Program-made: the position numbers and the translations under genes | Shown here: piece by piece, positions 23,095-33,430 of the stretch | Layout: each line of letters opens with the position of its first letter | Position numbering within the stretch: the first letter of the stretch is position 1 | Source: Pachypanchax playfairii | Lineage: Eukaryota; Chordata; Actinopteri; Cyprinodontiformes; Aplocheilidae | Length of the DNA stretch: 64,000 nucleotides | Assembly: GCA_006937955.1 (NCBI GenBank) | Contig: SSNP01000051.1 | Span: 3,307,858 to 3,371,857 of the forward strand | Direction of reading: 5' to 3' | The notes under the pieces: model-generated | What the model saw: the letters and a program-made list of their open reading frames with translations, nothing else | Told to the model about the DNA's origin: nothing | Database searches by the model: none

Positions 23095-24167
23095 TTAAAG
23101 CTGGAGTGCGTAACTTCTGTCGCCCCCTAGCGGAATTTTTGCGTCATTACAACAATAAAGCTGGCGCTTCCATATGACGTAAGCCCAGCTGCCACCGCTT
23201 TATCTCTGCCGTTGTTATTCCAACCGGTATCTGTATTAATCAAGCTTCAAATTCAGTCTGTTTACTTTACCTGGCTCTATATTTGTTTCAATAAATATCA
23301 TTTCATTGTTGAAAAAATCAAGAGAAACCAGTAAAATATAAAAATACTGGTAAAAAAAACCGTCAGAGTTCAGGTTGGATTGTTTACAGGTTTGATTGTT
23401 CACTTTAATCTACATTTAACAGTTTGGTGTTGAAATTTATTAGTCAGCTGTTGGAGCCACAATGATCTATTTGTCTTATTCAGTGAATTTTTTCAGTTTT
23501 GACACGATGCAGAATCCTGCAGTCAGCTGCTCTGATCTGACTGACTGAAAAACCGTTACACTGGCAAACTGACAGACACAAACTGACACAGATAGAGACA
23601 GAATCAGCTGATCAGCTGGAACTTCGGCGCTCTGGGTTTCATCTGGTGCGCATTTTATATTTTGACAGTGTGTGCGGACCTGCGGATCACTGTGTGCACC
23701 CGTGAACATCAGCCAGATCTCTTCTCTCCACCGAGGAAAAGCGACGCCGATACAAATTCGCGTTTGCCTTCTCCTTCGGTCACTTTCCTTCTTAGCCAAT
23801 AGTCCCTCTGCCGAACGTCCAGGAATTTTTTTTTTTTTCGTGGTAGGATCCACTTCCCGATAAGTGTCTCTCGGCTGTTTATTTGGATTCTCCGCCATGT
23901 CGACCTTCCCGTTCTGCCGGCTGCTAGGAGACGCTGCGTTCTATTTCTTATTATTTTTCTTGTTGTGACATAAAAGACGTAATTTCATGTGCGACAGCGC
24001 GGGAATGTCGCACCCGACACGCAAAGTAAAAATGATATATATTGAAAAATACCGTGAGATGTTTGAGGAGCCGATCGGCTTAATCTGCATTGTGTCATCT
24101 CCTCTGATAGTGGCTTGGCTGAAACGGACATCCACGGACATGTAAAAGTTACGCACTCCAGCTTTAA
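23095..24167 (-). mobile_element. TTAA-flanked element carrying a small basic ORF
   Basis: Left end TTAAAGCTGGAGTGCGTAAC and right end GTTACGCACTCCAGCTTTAA are a perfect 20-base inverted repeat (22 bases counting the next AA/TT-adjacent positions), sitting on TTAA at 23095-23098 and 24164-24167. No transposase is present. The minus strand encodes a 140-codon ORF starting inside the right part. The ends resemble those of the elements at 54614-55368 and 59989-60521. A piggyBac- or Kolobok-type mover is possible. Confidence 0.8.
23476..23898 (-). CDS. Small basic ORF inside the TTAA element (RWRE motif)
   Basis: The 140-codon ORF begins MAENPNKQPRDTYREVDP, continues through a lysine run (TTKKKK, encoded by a run of 13 A) and KKESDRRRRQTRICIG, then AFPRWREE, after which it seems to lose family similarity. 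The segment from KKESDR to RWRE matches, position by position, a remnant ORF on the minus strand of the separate TTAA element at 54614-55368 (RESNWIKGQSRINIG, AFTRWRELK, DAAVALFLLD). The basic composition suggests nucleic acid binding, but no known domain is recognised. The ORF may be an exon of a longer gene or a captured fragment. Confidence 0.55.
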   Translation of the reverse strand: MAENPNKQPRDTYREVDPTTKKKKIPGRSAEGLLAKKESDRRRRQTRICIGVAFPRWREEIWLMFTGAHSDPQVRTHCQNIKCAPDETQSAEVPADQLILSLSVSVCVCQFASVTVFQSVRSEQLTAGFCIVSKLKKFTE

Positions 24168-24350
24168 GTTTAGCAAGTATGGACCATGTACTTGTAGTGT
24201 ACTGGAAAGTATGCTAATTTAATACTTCTTGAACTAAATTAGAACATTTAAAGTTTAAAAGTATACAAGTACACTAATCTATATACTTATTTAAAGTATA
24301 CTTTGTTGTAGCATATTACTTATAGCATATTATTTATATACCTAGAATAT

Positions 24351-24386
<36 letters not shown>

Positions 24387-24950
24387 ACTCATGTACCGAC
24401 TTCAATGTATTTACAAAATGTTGAAGTTTGATTTAAAATTGTTGCCTTGCCTCTGTCAGTGCGTGTTCCAGGACAGCTGTGGCTACAACGTGTGTAGTTT
24501 ACCGACACCAAACGTGTCAGTGTGTGAATGGGTGAATGACAAACTGTAGTGTGAAGCACTTTGGGAGTCTTCTGACTAAAAAAAGCACTACACAAGTACA
24601 CGCCACTTACCATTTTAAAAACAAAGAGCCTCTGACCTCAAGTCCCTCTGGAAAAATGTCTCCAACTGAGAACTGAAGTCCTTCTTTGTTAAAAGAAAAG
24701 TGCATATCTTTGGGACCAAATATAAATAACTCAACAGAAATAAAAAGTTGTTTTTTTGTTTGTTTGTTTTTTTTTTTTACATCTTTTCAGTTACTTTTTC
24801 TGAACAGTGAAAAGTCTTCTGGTCAGATAAAATTGTAGTAAAGAAGTCTGAAATATCTTATAAAACACTAATTTACCCACTTAAAAGAAAAATGTCACAT
24901 TTTAGTAATGAGTATAAATAAAACTCTTCTTCCATAAAGTTTCATTGAAA
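24168..24950. other. Gene-free stretch with (TAT)n microsatellite and a dispersed repeat
   Basis: A TTA/TAT trinucleotide run lies at about 24353-24386. From about 24480 to 24615 there is a dispersed-repeat tail (gaatgggtgaatgac, gaagcactttgggagtctt, cacttaccatt) found at the 3' ends of many fish retroposons. Confidence 0.55.
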
Positions 24951-25004
24951 GGAGCTTTGCATTTTGTACGTTGGTCTTTTGTCCCGAGCGCCATACCGTA
25001 ATTT

Positions 25005-25076
25005 TACCGTAAAGCGCTGCTCATTGTCGCTCAATTTTACTCGCGAAGCAGAGGTCACAACAAACCAACAAGGTAC
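25005..25076 (+). promoter_or_regulatory. Candidate noncoding first exon (possibly of ndufb3)
   Basis: A short CpG-containing block (gtcccgagcgcc, gtaaagcgctgctc, ctcgcgaagcag) ends in the donor-like CCAACAAG/GTACAAG at 25077. The ndufb3 coding exon at 32888 has an acceptor one base before its ATG and so needs an upstream noncoding exon. This is the only promoter-like CpG block I see in between. The link would require a 7.8-kb intron and is not proven. Confidence 0.3.
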
Positions 25077-25719
25077 AAGAATGTTTCTTTATTAAACTGT
25101 TTTCTGCTCGTACTTTGTTCAGCTGTCTCAGATTGTAGTCAGACCTTATTTCTATAGAGGAAGCTGTGAGGAAAAACAAGCCTTTAAAGCAAATTTCTTG
25201 TTTTTTTTAATTTGTTAACATGTTATTGTTGTTAGCTAGTTTGCTAACTCAGGAATCTCCGTCTGTTTTTATAATTATAACAATTTAGTTTAGATTTTAA
25301 TTATTTATTGCGATATACATTTCGATTTATTCTGATGTGTGAACACGCGTCAGCGTAAACAGTCGATGTGAAACTACAGTAACTCTCAGGTGCTTTATGT
25401 AGATTTTAAATAAAGAAAAAGACTGGTAAACAATCCGTAGTTTAAAGACACACTACGCTTAAATGATATTACACTTAACTTTACTTAAAGAATAATAAGT
25501 GTTTTCTGACACTTTGGATTCTTTGACCCAGATTACACCTGTTAAAACCTTTTTTCTTATCTGTCAGTTCCAGTTTATTAGAATTACAGATCCGGATCTT
25601 TATCGTGCACTGATACAATTAGACTGTTTGCTGTCATCAAGTTATTTTCTTAAGAAACACCTGAGCAGCATTTGAGCTGTAGGAAAATGTATTCTCCTGA
25701 AAAAATGATATCATTATTA
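25077..25719. other. Gene-free stretch
   Basis: AT-rich; nothing coding or repeated recognised. Confidence 0.4.
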
Positions 25720-26252
25720 AACCACAGTCCACCGATAAAAGTGGGGCTGAAGATTCGTTGCAGCAGGACAGAGAACATGTGCGTGTGAATGAGAGGCATA
25801 CAAGTGAAACAGAAATAAAGAAGGTGGAGGATTTCAATCAGTGTCAACAGTGTGGAAAAGAGGTGAAGAAGCATGTGCAATCAGGTTAGAATTAATGGAG
25901 AAAGGTGTCCAGAGTGATGTGTGACAAAAGAGTATCAACAAGAATGAAAGGAAAGGTGGAGAAGACAGTGGTGAGACCATTGATGTTGCCTGGTTTGGAG
26001 ACAGTACCACTGAGGAAGGGACAGGAGACACAGCTAGAGGCAGCATGAATGAACATGTTAAGGTTCTTTGGGAGTGACGAGGATGGACAGGATCAGGAAT
26101 TAGTCCATCAGAGGGACGACACATGCTAGATGTTTTGGAGATAAAATCAGAGAGGCCAGACTGAGATGGTTTGGACATGTAGAGAGGAGGTATAGTGTGT
26201 TTATTGGGTTAAAGGATGCTGAGGTGGAAAATATCAGGCAGGACGTCTAAAG

Positions 26253-26442
26253 CAATGTTTCCCAGCCCTGGTCCTCAAGGCACACTGACCTTCATGTTTT
26301 ATGTTTCCTTATTTTGAAACGTGATTCAAATTAATGGATAATTAAAGCCAAGTTGTCTGGTAATTTGCTTATTTAACTCAGCAGGGACACATCTAAAACA
26401 TGCAGGACAGTGTGCCTTGAGGACCAGGGTTGGGAAACATTG
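26253..26442. mobile_element. hAT-type palindromic MITE
   Basis: Inverted ends CAATGTTTCCCAGCCCTGG and the complement CCAGGGTTGGGAAACATTG. Flanks are GTCTAAAG (26245-26252) and GTCTAGAG (26443-26450), 7 of 8 matching. The same family as 46822-47024. Confidence 0.82.
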
Positions 26443-26450
26443 GTCTAGAG

Positions 26451-28937
26451 CAGGGGTGTCCAAACTTTTTGCAAAGAGGGCCAGATTTGGTAAGGTGAAA
26501 ATGTGTGGGGGCCGACTATTTAGCCTGACATTCTTTGAACCATTAACATTAAATACAAATTAACTTTTTGGGATTTTTTTTAATTACAAATGGCATACTT
26601 TTACTTTTACATTTTTTTTTACATTTAGGTTTTTACCGAAATCACAAACCACAAAAAATTAAGAAAACTATAAAGGATATCTAAGTTCATGTGAAACATT
26701 ACATATTATTCACTATTATATGCTCACTGTAGGAAAAGTGCTGAAAACAAAACAATGATCACTGCATATTCAAACTGTGATTTTGACCATCACAAAAAAA
26801 TTAATTAACTGAGATTTAAGAATTTATTCAACTCAGAGGACTTAACAAAGGTCTTGCCTGCACTAATGTGAAGGGTGATACTGGGATCTTGACTGCAGTA
26901 TGTAGTCCATGTCTGGCTCAAGAGCAGTGGTTTTGATGCGCAAGACGTCACGCAGGTGAGAGTCACTCAGTCTCGTCCTCATGCGGCTCTTGTTAATGTT
27001 CATAACGGAGAATGTCTTCTCGCACATGTATGTGGAGCCAAACAAGCTCAGCATTTTCTTAGCAAATGTCCGAATTGCTTGGAACCTGCCTTCATCCAGC
27101 TGGCGGTAGAAGTTGACAAGAGGGAGCTGTTGGTGCCGACTGCGATGCTCGGCGTCACACTGCAGCTCAATGAGCTCCAGTTGCAGGTGGTCTGGAGCGT
27201 CATCAGGGTCCACGGAGAAAGGAGAGGAAAAAAGCGTGATCTCCTTTTCAATAGCTGCAAAGTCCCGAAAGCGCTGCTGAAACTCCTCAACCAGAGATGA
27301 GATGTCTGCTGCATACTTTGTCATTTGCGCACTGATATTGATCTGTGGGAAACTGGTCACAATTTCCTGCAGCGACGGGAAATGTGCGGTATTGGGCTGC
27401 GCCTGTGACAGGTGTCTTTGGAAAAGTAGCAGCTTGGTCCGAAAGGCTTTGATGTGTGAATACAGTTGGCTTACCACTGCATTTTGCCCTTGAAGGCTTG
27501 TGTTCAGCGCATTCAGATGTCGCGTTATGTCAACTAAAAATCCCAAATCAGCCAGCCAAACAGGATCATTTAATTGTGGCATGGGTTGTCCCTTTTTAGT
27601 CAAGAATTGTCCAATTTCCTCCCTGAGAGAGAAGAAGCGCTGCAGCGCAGACCCCCGACTGAGCCACCTTACGTCGGTGTGATACAAAACATCTCCGTAT
27701 TCAGCCTGGATGTCGAGAAGAAACTGTTGAAACTGGCGGTGGCACAGCGCTTTGGAGCGAATATAATTAATAGTCTTTATCACCGGTTTCATAACATTAT
27801 CATATTTCATATATTTGGCACAGAGAACTTCTTGATGAATAATACAGTGGAGTTTAATAGCGCTGCCTCCTTCTTCGCTGACTTTGTTACAGACAAGGCT
27901 TGATAATCCACTCCGCTCGCCAGCCATGGCAGGTGCGCCGTCCGTAATAATCCCGGTGACTTTATTCCACTGTAGTTTCATGTCATCTACGGTGGAACAA
28001 ACAGAAACAAATAAATCCGTTCCTCTTGTTTGGCCCTTCAGACTCTGGAGGTCCAGAAGCTCTTCACTCACGTTCATGTCATTGTCCACTCCTCTTAAAA
28101 AGATCAGTAACTGAGCGGTGTCGGACGCATCTGTGCTTTCATCGCACGCTAACGAGAAAAAGTCAAACTCAGTTCCTTTTGCCTCTAACTGTCTCTTAAT
28201 ATCTAATGAAGCGTCTTCAATTCTCCGTACCATAGTATTACGAGCCAGGCAAATATTGGCAAACTCTTGCTTCTTCGCGGGACAAATTTTCTCAACCATT
28301 TTCATTACACAGTCTTTAATAAATTCACCCTCAGTGAAAGGTTTGCAGTGCTTTGCAATCAGCGTTGCCACTTCGTAGCTTGCCTTTGTGGCATTTTCAT
28401 TTGACTCACGGACTCTTGTGAAAAAGCTTTGCTGTGCCGTTAAAACAGCTTCCAGTTGCTTCACTTTTTCACCGCGTTTGTTCCCAGTTAGCTTGTCGTA
28501 GCTAGCATGTTTCGTCTGGTAGTGCCTCTTGATGTTGAATTCCTTGAAAACAGCCACAGTCTCTTGGCAAATTAGGCAGACACAGTTGTTTCGTATTTCA
28601 GTGAAAAAATACTCAAATTTCCACTTGTCCTGGAAGCGGCGGCCCTCGCGGTCAACTTTCCTTTTTTTGTTTACAGACGCCATGTTAGAAATGGGCTGGG
28701 CTGAAACGATCACGCAAGGTCAAGGGTCACGGCGGCCAGAGTGCGGCCACAGGGCTACTGCCATCTTCTGGTGAAATGAAAAATATGAAAAATAGCTTTT
28801 TGTACACATGTATTTTATACTGTGGTCAACAGTGCTGGCGGGCCGCATATTATTGATTTCATGATAGAGGCCGCGGGCCGGTAAAAATTTGTCCACGGGC
28901 CGCAATTGGCCCGGGGGCCGGACTTTGGACATGTCTG
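26451..28937 (-). mobile_element. Intact-looking hAT transposon (Buster/SPIN-like target)
   Basis: Terminal repeats start CAGGGGTGTCCAAAC at the left and end GGACATGTCTG at the right (complement CAGACATGTCC). The flanks GTCTAGAG at 26443-26450 and 28938-28945 are identical 8-bp duplications with the nnnTAnnn form reported for Buster-type hATs. Length is 2.49 kb with one long minus-strand ORF. The right subterminal region is rich in GGCCCGGGGGCCGG-type sequence. Confidence 0.92.
26863..28713 (-). CDS. hAT transposase, GTF2IRD2/ZBED-like, uninterrupted 616 codons
   Basis: The ORF runs 616 codons without a stop. An internal Met at residue 11 (MASVNKKRKVDREG) is the more likely start. A BED-type zinc finger covers about residues 30-70 (CVCLICQ ... 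HYQTKH). The RNase-H-like core follows with FSLACDESTD (first Asp), GIITDGAPAM (second Asp) and LHCIIHQE (C/H motif). After the helical insertion the C-terminal hAT dimerisation region has YMCEKTFSVMNINKSRMR (catalytic Glu). In fish annotation such proteins are usually labelled general transcription factor II-I repeat domain-containing protein 2-like because GTF2IRD2 took its C-terminus from such an element. All catalytic residues are present, so recent activity is plausible. Confidence 0.93.
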   Translation of the reverse strand: MIVSAQPISNMASVNKKRKVDREGRRFQDKWKFEYFFTEIRNNCVCLICQETVAVFKEFNIKRHYQTKHASYDKLTGNKRGEKVKQLEAVLTAQQSFFTRVRESNENATKASYEVATLIAKHCKPFTEGEFIKDCVMKMVEKICPAKKQEFANICLARNTMVRRIEDASLDIKRQLEAKGTEFDFFSLACDESTDASDTAQLLIFLRGVDNDMNVSEELLDLQSLKGQTRGTDLFVSVCSTVDDMKLQWNKVTGIITDGAPAMAGERSGLSSLVCNKVSEEGGSAIKLHCIIHQEVLCAKYMKYDNVMKPVIKTINYIRSKALCHRQFQQFLLDIQAEYGDVLYHTDVRWLSRGSALQRFFSLREEIGQFLTKKGQPMPQLNDPVWLADLGFLVDITRHLNALNTSLQGQNAVVSQLYSHIKAFRTKLLLFQRHLSQAQPNTAHFPSLQEIVTSFPQINISAQMTKYAADISSLVEEFQQRFRDFAAIEKEITLFSSPFSVDPDDAPDHLQLELIELQCDAEHRSRHQQLPLVNFYRQLDEGRFQAIRTFAKKMLSLFGSTYMCEKTFSVMNINKSRMRTRLSDSHLRDVLRIKTTALEPDMDYILQSRSQYHPSH

Positions 28938-29075
28938 GTCTAGAGGAAGACCAAAGAGGAGATATATGATGTAGTGAAGAAGGACATGAGGTGATGGGGT
29001 GAGAGAAGAAGATGCAGAGGACAGATGGAGACAGATGACTTGCTGTGGCAACACCTGAAGGCTTCTGCTGAAAGA

Positions 29076-30083
29076 AAAAGAACATTTTATGCAGTCATTT
29101 TAAAACGTTTTGTTTGACCAGGTGGGTCTGATGGCAAATGGCGTTGCAAGTTGTTTCTGTATGATATAGACCAATGTCTCGTGACCAGGTAAAAGGTGAA
29201 ATGACGTCTGTAGGTGAAAGTGTGTCCACACAGTAATCTGCCAAAAACGAATGAATCTTAGCATACCGTAGGTTTTTAACTCATTCAGCGCCACACAGAT
29301 TTCATAACCCCCTCAGTGCCAGAGATATTTAGCATTATAGCAGAATATTTTCTCCTATGATTATGTGAATTCTGAAACCATCAGCACAAAATTTAGTCTT
29401 TCTTCTTTCAAAAGCAAAAAAAAAAGTCTCTACCTCTTTCTGTTATTTAATAATCTGCAGTACAAAAGAGCAACTTTTATGAAAATCTGCACATTTCAGG
29501 ACTAAAAACTGAGATAAAGAGTATTTGTTGTAAAGAGGTTTTTCAAGCAGATCAGTAAATCTGATGTAAATATTTCATGTTTCAATGTTTTACTACTTTG
29601 AAAGTAAAAAAGTACTTTTGATGGTTTAGTTTGTCTAAAAAGAGTAATTTATAGACAATTTTAACATTTGAATAAAATATAAGAAAAAAAGCAGCAGATT
29701 AATGATTCAGATACTCTGTGTGTGTGTGTGTGTATATACGTGTGTGCGCGCATCTGCACGCGTGAATGCACAACTTAGTCACTTTGTTCACCCCCAACGG
29801 CCATTCGTTTGTTTATGAACACTTACCGTGTGTTTTATGCGGTGAATTGTTCTTTATTTTGCTCCCTGCTGCCTTCAGAAGATCCTAACAGGAGATACTG
29901 GTTGGATAAATCCACCTCAGTTTCACTAGAATCGCCAGAAGAATCTCAATGTCAGGCTGAAGACATCACAAGTCCGAAAATGATGAGCTGGAGCAAAAAC
30001 CGCGCCACCTGACACAATACTTGTTCCCGGTAGATCCGACAGTCGCGCTGGAGGGAATTTATCCATGTAATAAACTCCACCAC
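29076..30083. other. Gene-free stretch
   Basis: AT-rich sequence with a short GT run at 29718-29733. An ORF at 29809-30012 has no recognised motif. No host exon is supported. Confidence 0.4.
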
Positions 30084-30091
30084 CTTCTCAT

Positions 30092-30963
30092 TAGGAATGG
30101 GTACCGAACCCCAGTATTAAATTAGCCCTGGGGCTGATTCTGACGGTCCACCCGGATCGATAAGCTTCAGCCTTATCAGTCCTGTTAACGGTAAATTAGG
30201 GTTGTATTTATCTTTTGCGGGAGATATAAACACAAGCCAAACACTGTCAGCCTGCTCCTCCTTAACAAGCACACACACCGCGGGAAGGGGGGACAGCTGC
30301 GCACTCCCGTCTTCGTGTCATGCTCTCACTAGAAGCTCCGCCCACCAGCAGGTACACAGATACGATGGCAGAGTGAACGAAAAGATCCAAAATTTGGCTT
30401 CATTTTACAAAAATAGATGCCAATAATGCACGTTGTCACAAATGCAATAAAAACTTTTGCTTTAAAAGGTGGGAACACGAGTAATTTCACCAACCACCTT
30501 GTTAAAATACACCAAATACTAACAGAGAGATGCACAGTGACTGAGTGCTGCTGCAATAACAACAAGCCCTGAATCAGAGGGCTTATTTTACACTATACAC
30601 TTTAATTCAAAATCGTTCATTTTGGTTCTTAATAGAACTGTTTTATAAGGAAATTATGTTTGATATTTTTTATTTGAATACATTAAACGTTTTTAAATAG
30701 ACAACATAGTATTTTTAGTTTCTGATATAAAACAAGTTGTTTATACAGAGTTTATACAGTTATTTATTTTGTTGTTATTTATTTTCCTTGTTTTGTTGTT
30801 CCAATTGTTAAAAAATAAAATAATTATAGTTTATTATTAGGTTTTTTTTCCCCTTGTGTTTTAGTCTTTCAAAAAAAAAAAAAGTACCGATTAAGTACCG
30901 GATCGATAAGGAGTATCGTTAAGAGTAGTAGTATCAATAAATCCTTAACGATACCTATCCCTA
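30092..30963 (+). mobile_element. Degenerate hAT element with BED finger remnant
   Basis: The left end TAGGAATGGGTACCGA matches the complement of the right end ATCGTT...ACGATACCTATCCCTA (TAGGGATAGGTATCG). Flanks CTTCTCAT (30084-30091) and CTTCTCAA (30964-30971) form a 7-of-8 target duplication. Inside, 30370-30560 decodes in broken frames to a BED zinc finger (GGNTSNFTNHLVKIH). No transposase core remains, so this is a deleted, inactive copy. Confidence 0.78.
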
Positions 30964-30971
30964 CTTCTCAA

Positions 30972-32885
30972 TTCCATAAATTCTATACTAGTTTGTAAAA
31001 ACTCTCTCTGAACAATGAGATCGCATCACAGCAGTTTCACAGGCTCTGAACCTGCCGTTCGTATTCACCGTATGTCTCGTCCTGAGTGTCTGGCTCCTCC
31101 CCCACTGCACACCCATTTTTACATGGTAAATCAGGGTGATCTCACCCAGAGAAGTGCACCACTGCTGGATCATATGACCACATACAGCCTGTAATGAGTT
31201 AAAATTCACCGAGCAGCTGCCCAGAATGCTTTGCGGGATTAAAGCCAATAAAAGCTGTAGAGACGTCAAGACGTCAATGGCACTGAATGATTTAATGAGG
31301 GGAGTGGTTTTCTGTGAATTCTGTTGCCGTGGTAACTCAAATGCCACCTCAAAGGTACCTCTGGTGAGCAACCTGGTCAGTTTGATGTGTCATACGTGTG
31401 ATTACATGTGGCAGTTGGTGCTGTGGGGCATCTCGAGCTGCATTGCCATGGTAACCCAAAATAATGGAGAATAATAGGGGCCTCACCTAATGACTGTAGG
31501 TCTGTGTGCTGTATTGACCTGCTTTCATTATAGCTGGCCCCTAATAAAATACATGTTTTATTTAATTGTTATTATTTATCAGGTTTTTGGCAGGAAATGT
31601 TCAAACAAGTTTAATTTCATATTAACTTAAAAAACTCAGCAGGATTTAGTCACTTAGTTTCATCTGGAAGTTTTACTGAACATTTCCACAATTAAACCAA
31701 AAAATAAAATGATGCATCATATTTAACACAAAACCAAAAATATATTGAGTTTTACATCTCATCAGTTAAACATCTGATCAAATTAAATTTAGATTTTAGA
31801 CCAACTTTTTAAGTAAAAAAAAAAAAGAGACAAATTTGTATTAATTTTGACACACCTGAGTTGTTCTTCAGTTCCACTCCACTTTACTTGCAGAATGTTT
31901 AATTAAATCTCATCTAAAGAAAATTCGTGAGAAAACAAACTCCAATTTGTTTAGTTCATTTTAAGATGAAAAATCCCCCAAACAAAACATTTGCATTAAT
32001 CACATTTCCTGCATTTTTATTTAAAAATCTTTTCCAGCTGTTGCTGGTGTTTCTTATTAAACAACAATAAACTGGATGAAGCCGATGTGAAACAAACATT
32101 TAAACATCTTCTGATTGTTACTGCATCAAACGTTTGTTTCTGGTTCATCACATCTGTTTATTAAACAAACATGTTTTTAAAGCAGTACAAAATAACTTTA
32201 CTCTGAACTCCCCGACGGCTTTACTAAATAACTTTAGTAATTCGGGTCGCAGCCTAAAGTGGTGTTCTGATGATTTATGCTGCCCTGTCGAAAAATGCAG
32301 CCATAGTTCGAATTAACAACTTATTTCATAACGAGATGTCATTAGAAGTTTATACAGTATTCTTGTTTATGGCGAGTGTGCCCTGTTAATTATTTAATCA
32401 TATTTTATTATCCTTCCCTGATATTTTCTATATAAAAGCCCTCTGGGTCCTTATTGGCCATGTTGGGTCCTTCTCCTCTGAGTGTGTCCAAACATTTGCC
32501 TGTCGCTCTGACAATGCAAAGTAAAAATAACATCATATTTAGTGTTCCTGTCCTGGGAGAATTTATTTGATAGGTAAAATGTATTTATGGAAAATATAGA
32601 AACAAAAAATTAACACTAAATCTGTTTATTGAAGTCAAGACTCTAGAACGGCATGTGTGTACCACATCTCAACAGGTAGCATATTTCAACAGAACATCGG
32701 TTCGAGCAACAGCTGTCTGAGAGACAGCTGCGGAAAAGTTATTTAGTACTACTTGAAGCTTCATATTCATTTCAAAATAAAAGAATCTACTTTTTAAATG
32801 AGTTATTGTGTGAAATGAAATCTAATTTAATTGGGTTTGTAAACAACTTGAAGAGAAGAAGATGAAAAGCGTTTTGTTTGTGTTC
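30972..32885. other. Gene-free stretch upstream of ndufb3 coding exons
   Basis: Low-complexity AT-rich DNA; a direct noncoding function is not visible. If the first ndufb3 exon lies at 25 kb, this is intron. Confidence 0.4.
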
Positions 32886-32888
32886 AGT

Positions 32889-33240
32889 ATGGGAGGCGAT
32901 CATGGCCACAGCAAGCTGTCCATGCCTGACTGGAAACAGTGGAAGGTGGAAGGAACGCCGCTGGAGTTCACGCAGCAGCGGCTGGCGACCCGAGGCCTCA
33001 AAGACCCGTGGGCACGGTCAGGATTTACACGGATGTCAGAAAGGTCTTTGTAGCTGAGATCATTCCTGACTCTCTCTCTCTTTGTGCAGAAACGAGGCGT
33101 GGAGGTTCTCAGGAGGCTTCGCCCGCGCTGTGACTCTATCAGATGTTCTGTTCAGAGGATTTAAATGGGGCTTTGCTGCTTTTACTGTCGCTCTGGCTAT
33201 CGAGTACACCATGTTTCCTCCAAAGAAGGGCGGGCACTAA
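32889..33240 (+). CDS. ndufb3: NADH dehydrogenase 1 beta subcomplex subunit 3 (complex I B12)
   Basis: Two coding exons, 32889-33016 and 33090-33240, encode 92 residues (human 98). It is an accessory subunit in the membrane arm of mitochondrial complex I. The soluble N-terminus has LSMPDWKQWKVEGTPLE and a basic RGLKDPWARNEAWRFSGGF; one membrane helix follows (FKWGFAAFTVALAIEYTMF), ending KKGGH. The acceptor (TTGTGTTCAG) directly before the ATG implies an upstream noncoding exon. The gene converges with the UGT gene; their stops are 190 bases apart. Confidence 0.96.
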
Positions 33241-33430
33241 ATCTCATCGTAATTCCTCCCCCATAGCTAATGTCATCAACTCATACGCTGCTCTTTCTCT
33301 TAATTAAATATCTTTTTGATCTCCACTTGGATTTACTTCTGTGTTTTGTTACAAACATCAAGGTTTTACTGATATGATACATTTTAAATGTTTCTTCAAC
33401 AGATTAGAGAGAAATCATGACATCATCGTT

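Larger units (their letters stand above)
25720..29075 (+). repeat. RTE-like LINE C-terminal fragment, split by a MITE and a hAT element
   Basis: Sequence at 25720-26244 and 28946-29075 belongs to one degraded LINE ORF: translations include VTRMDRIRN, REARLRWFGHVERR, then GRPKRR and the EEDAEDRWR-like end. The reading resumes across the inserted block (26245-28945) at the shared 8-base target. Stops and frameshifts are many. The order of events is LINE, then MITE at 26253, then hAT at 26451. Confidence 0.75.

Noticed and set aside
26956..28378. Plus-strand ORFs across 27-28.4 kb
   Set aside because: All are shadows of the 616-codon hAT transposase on the other strand.
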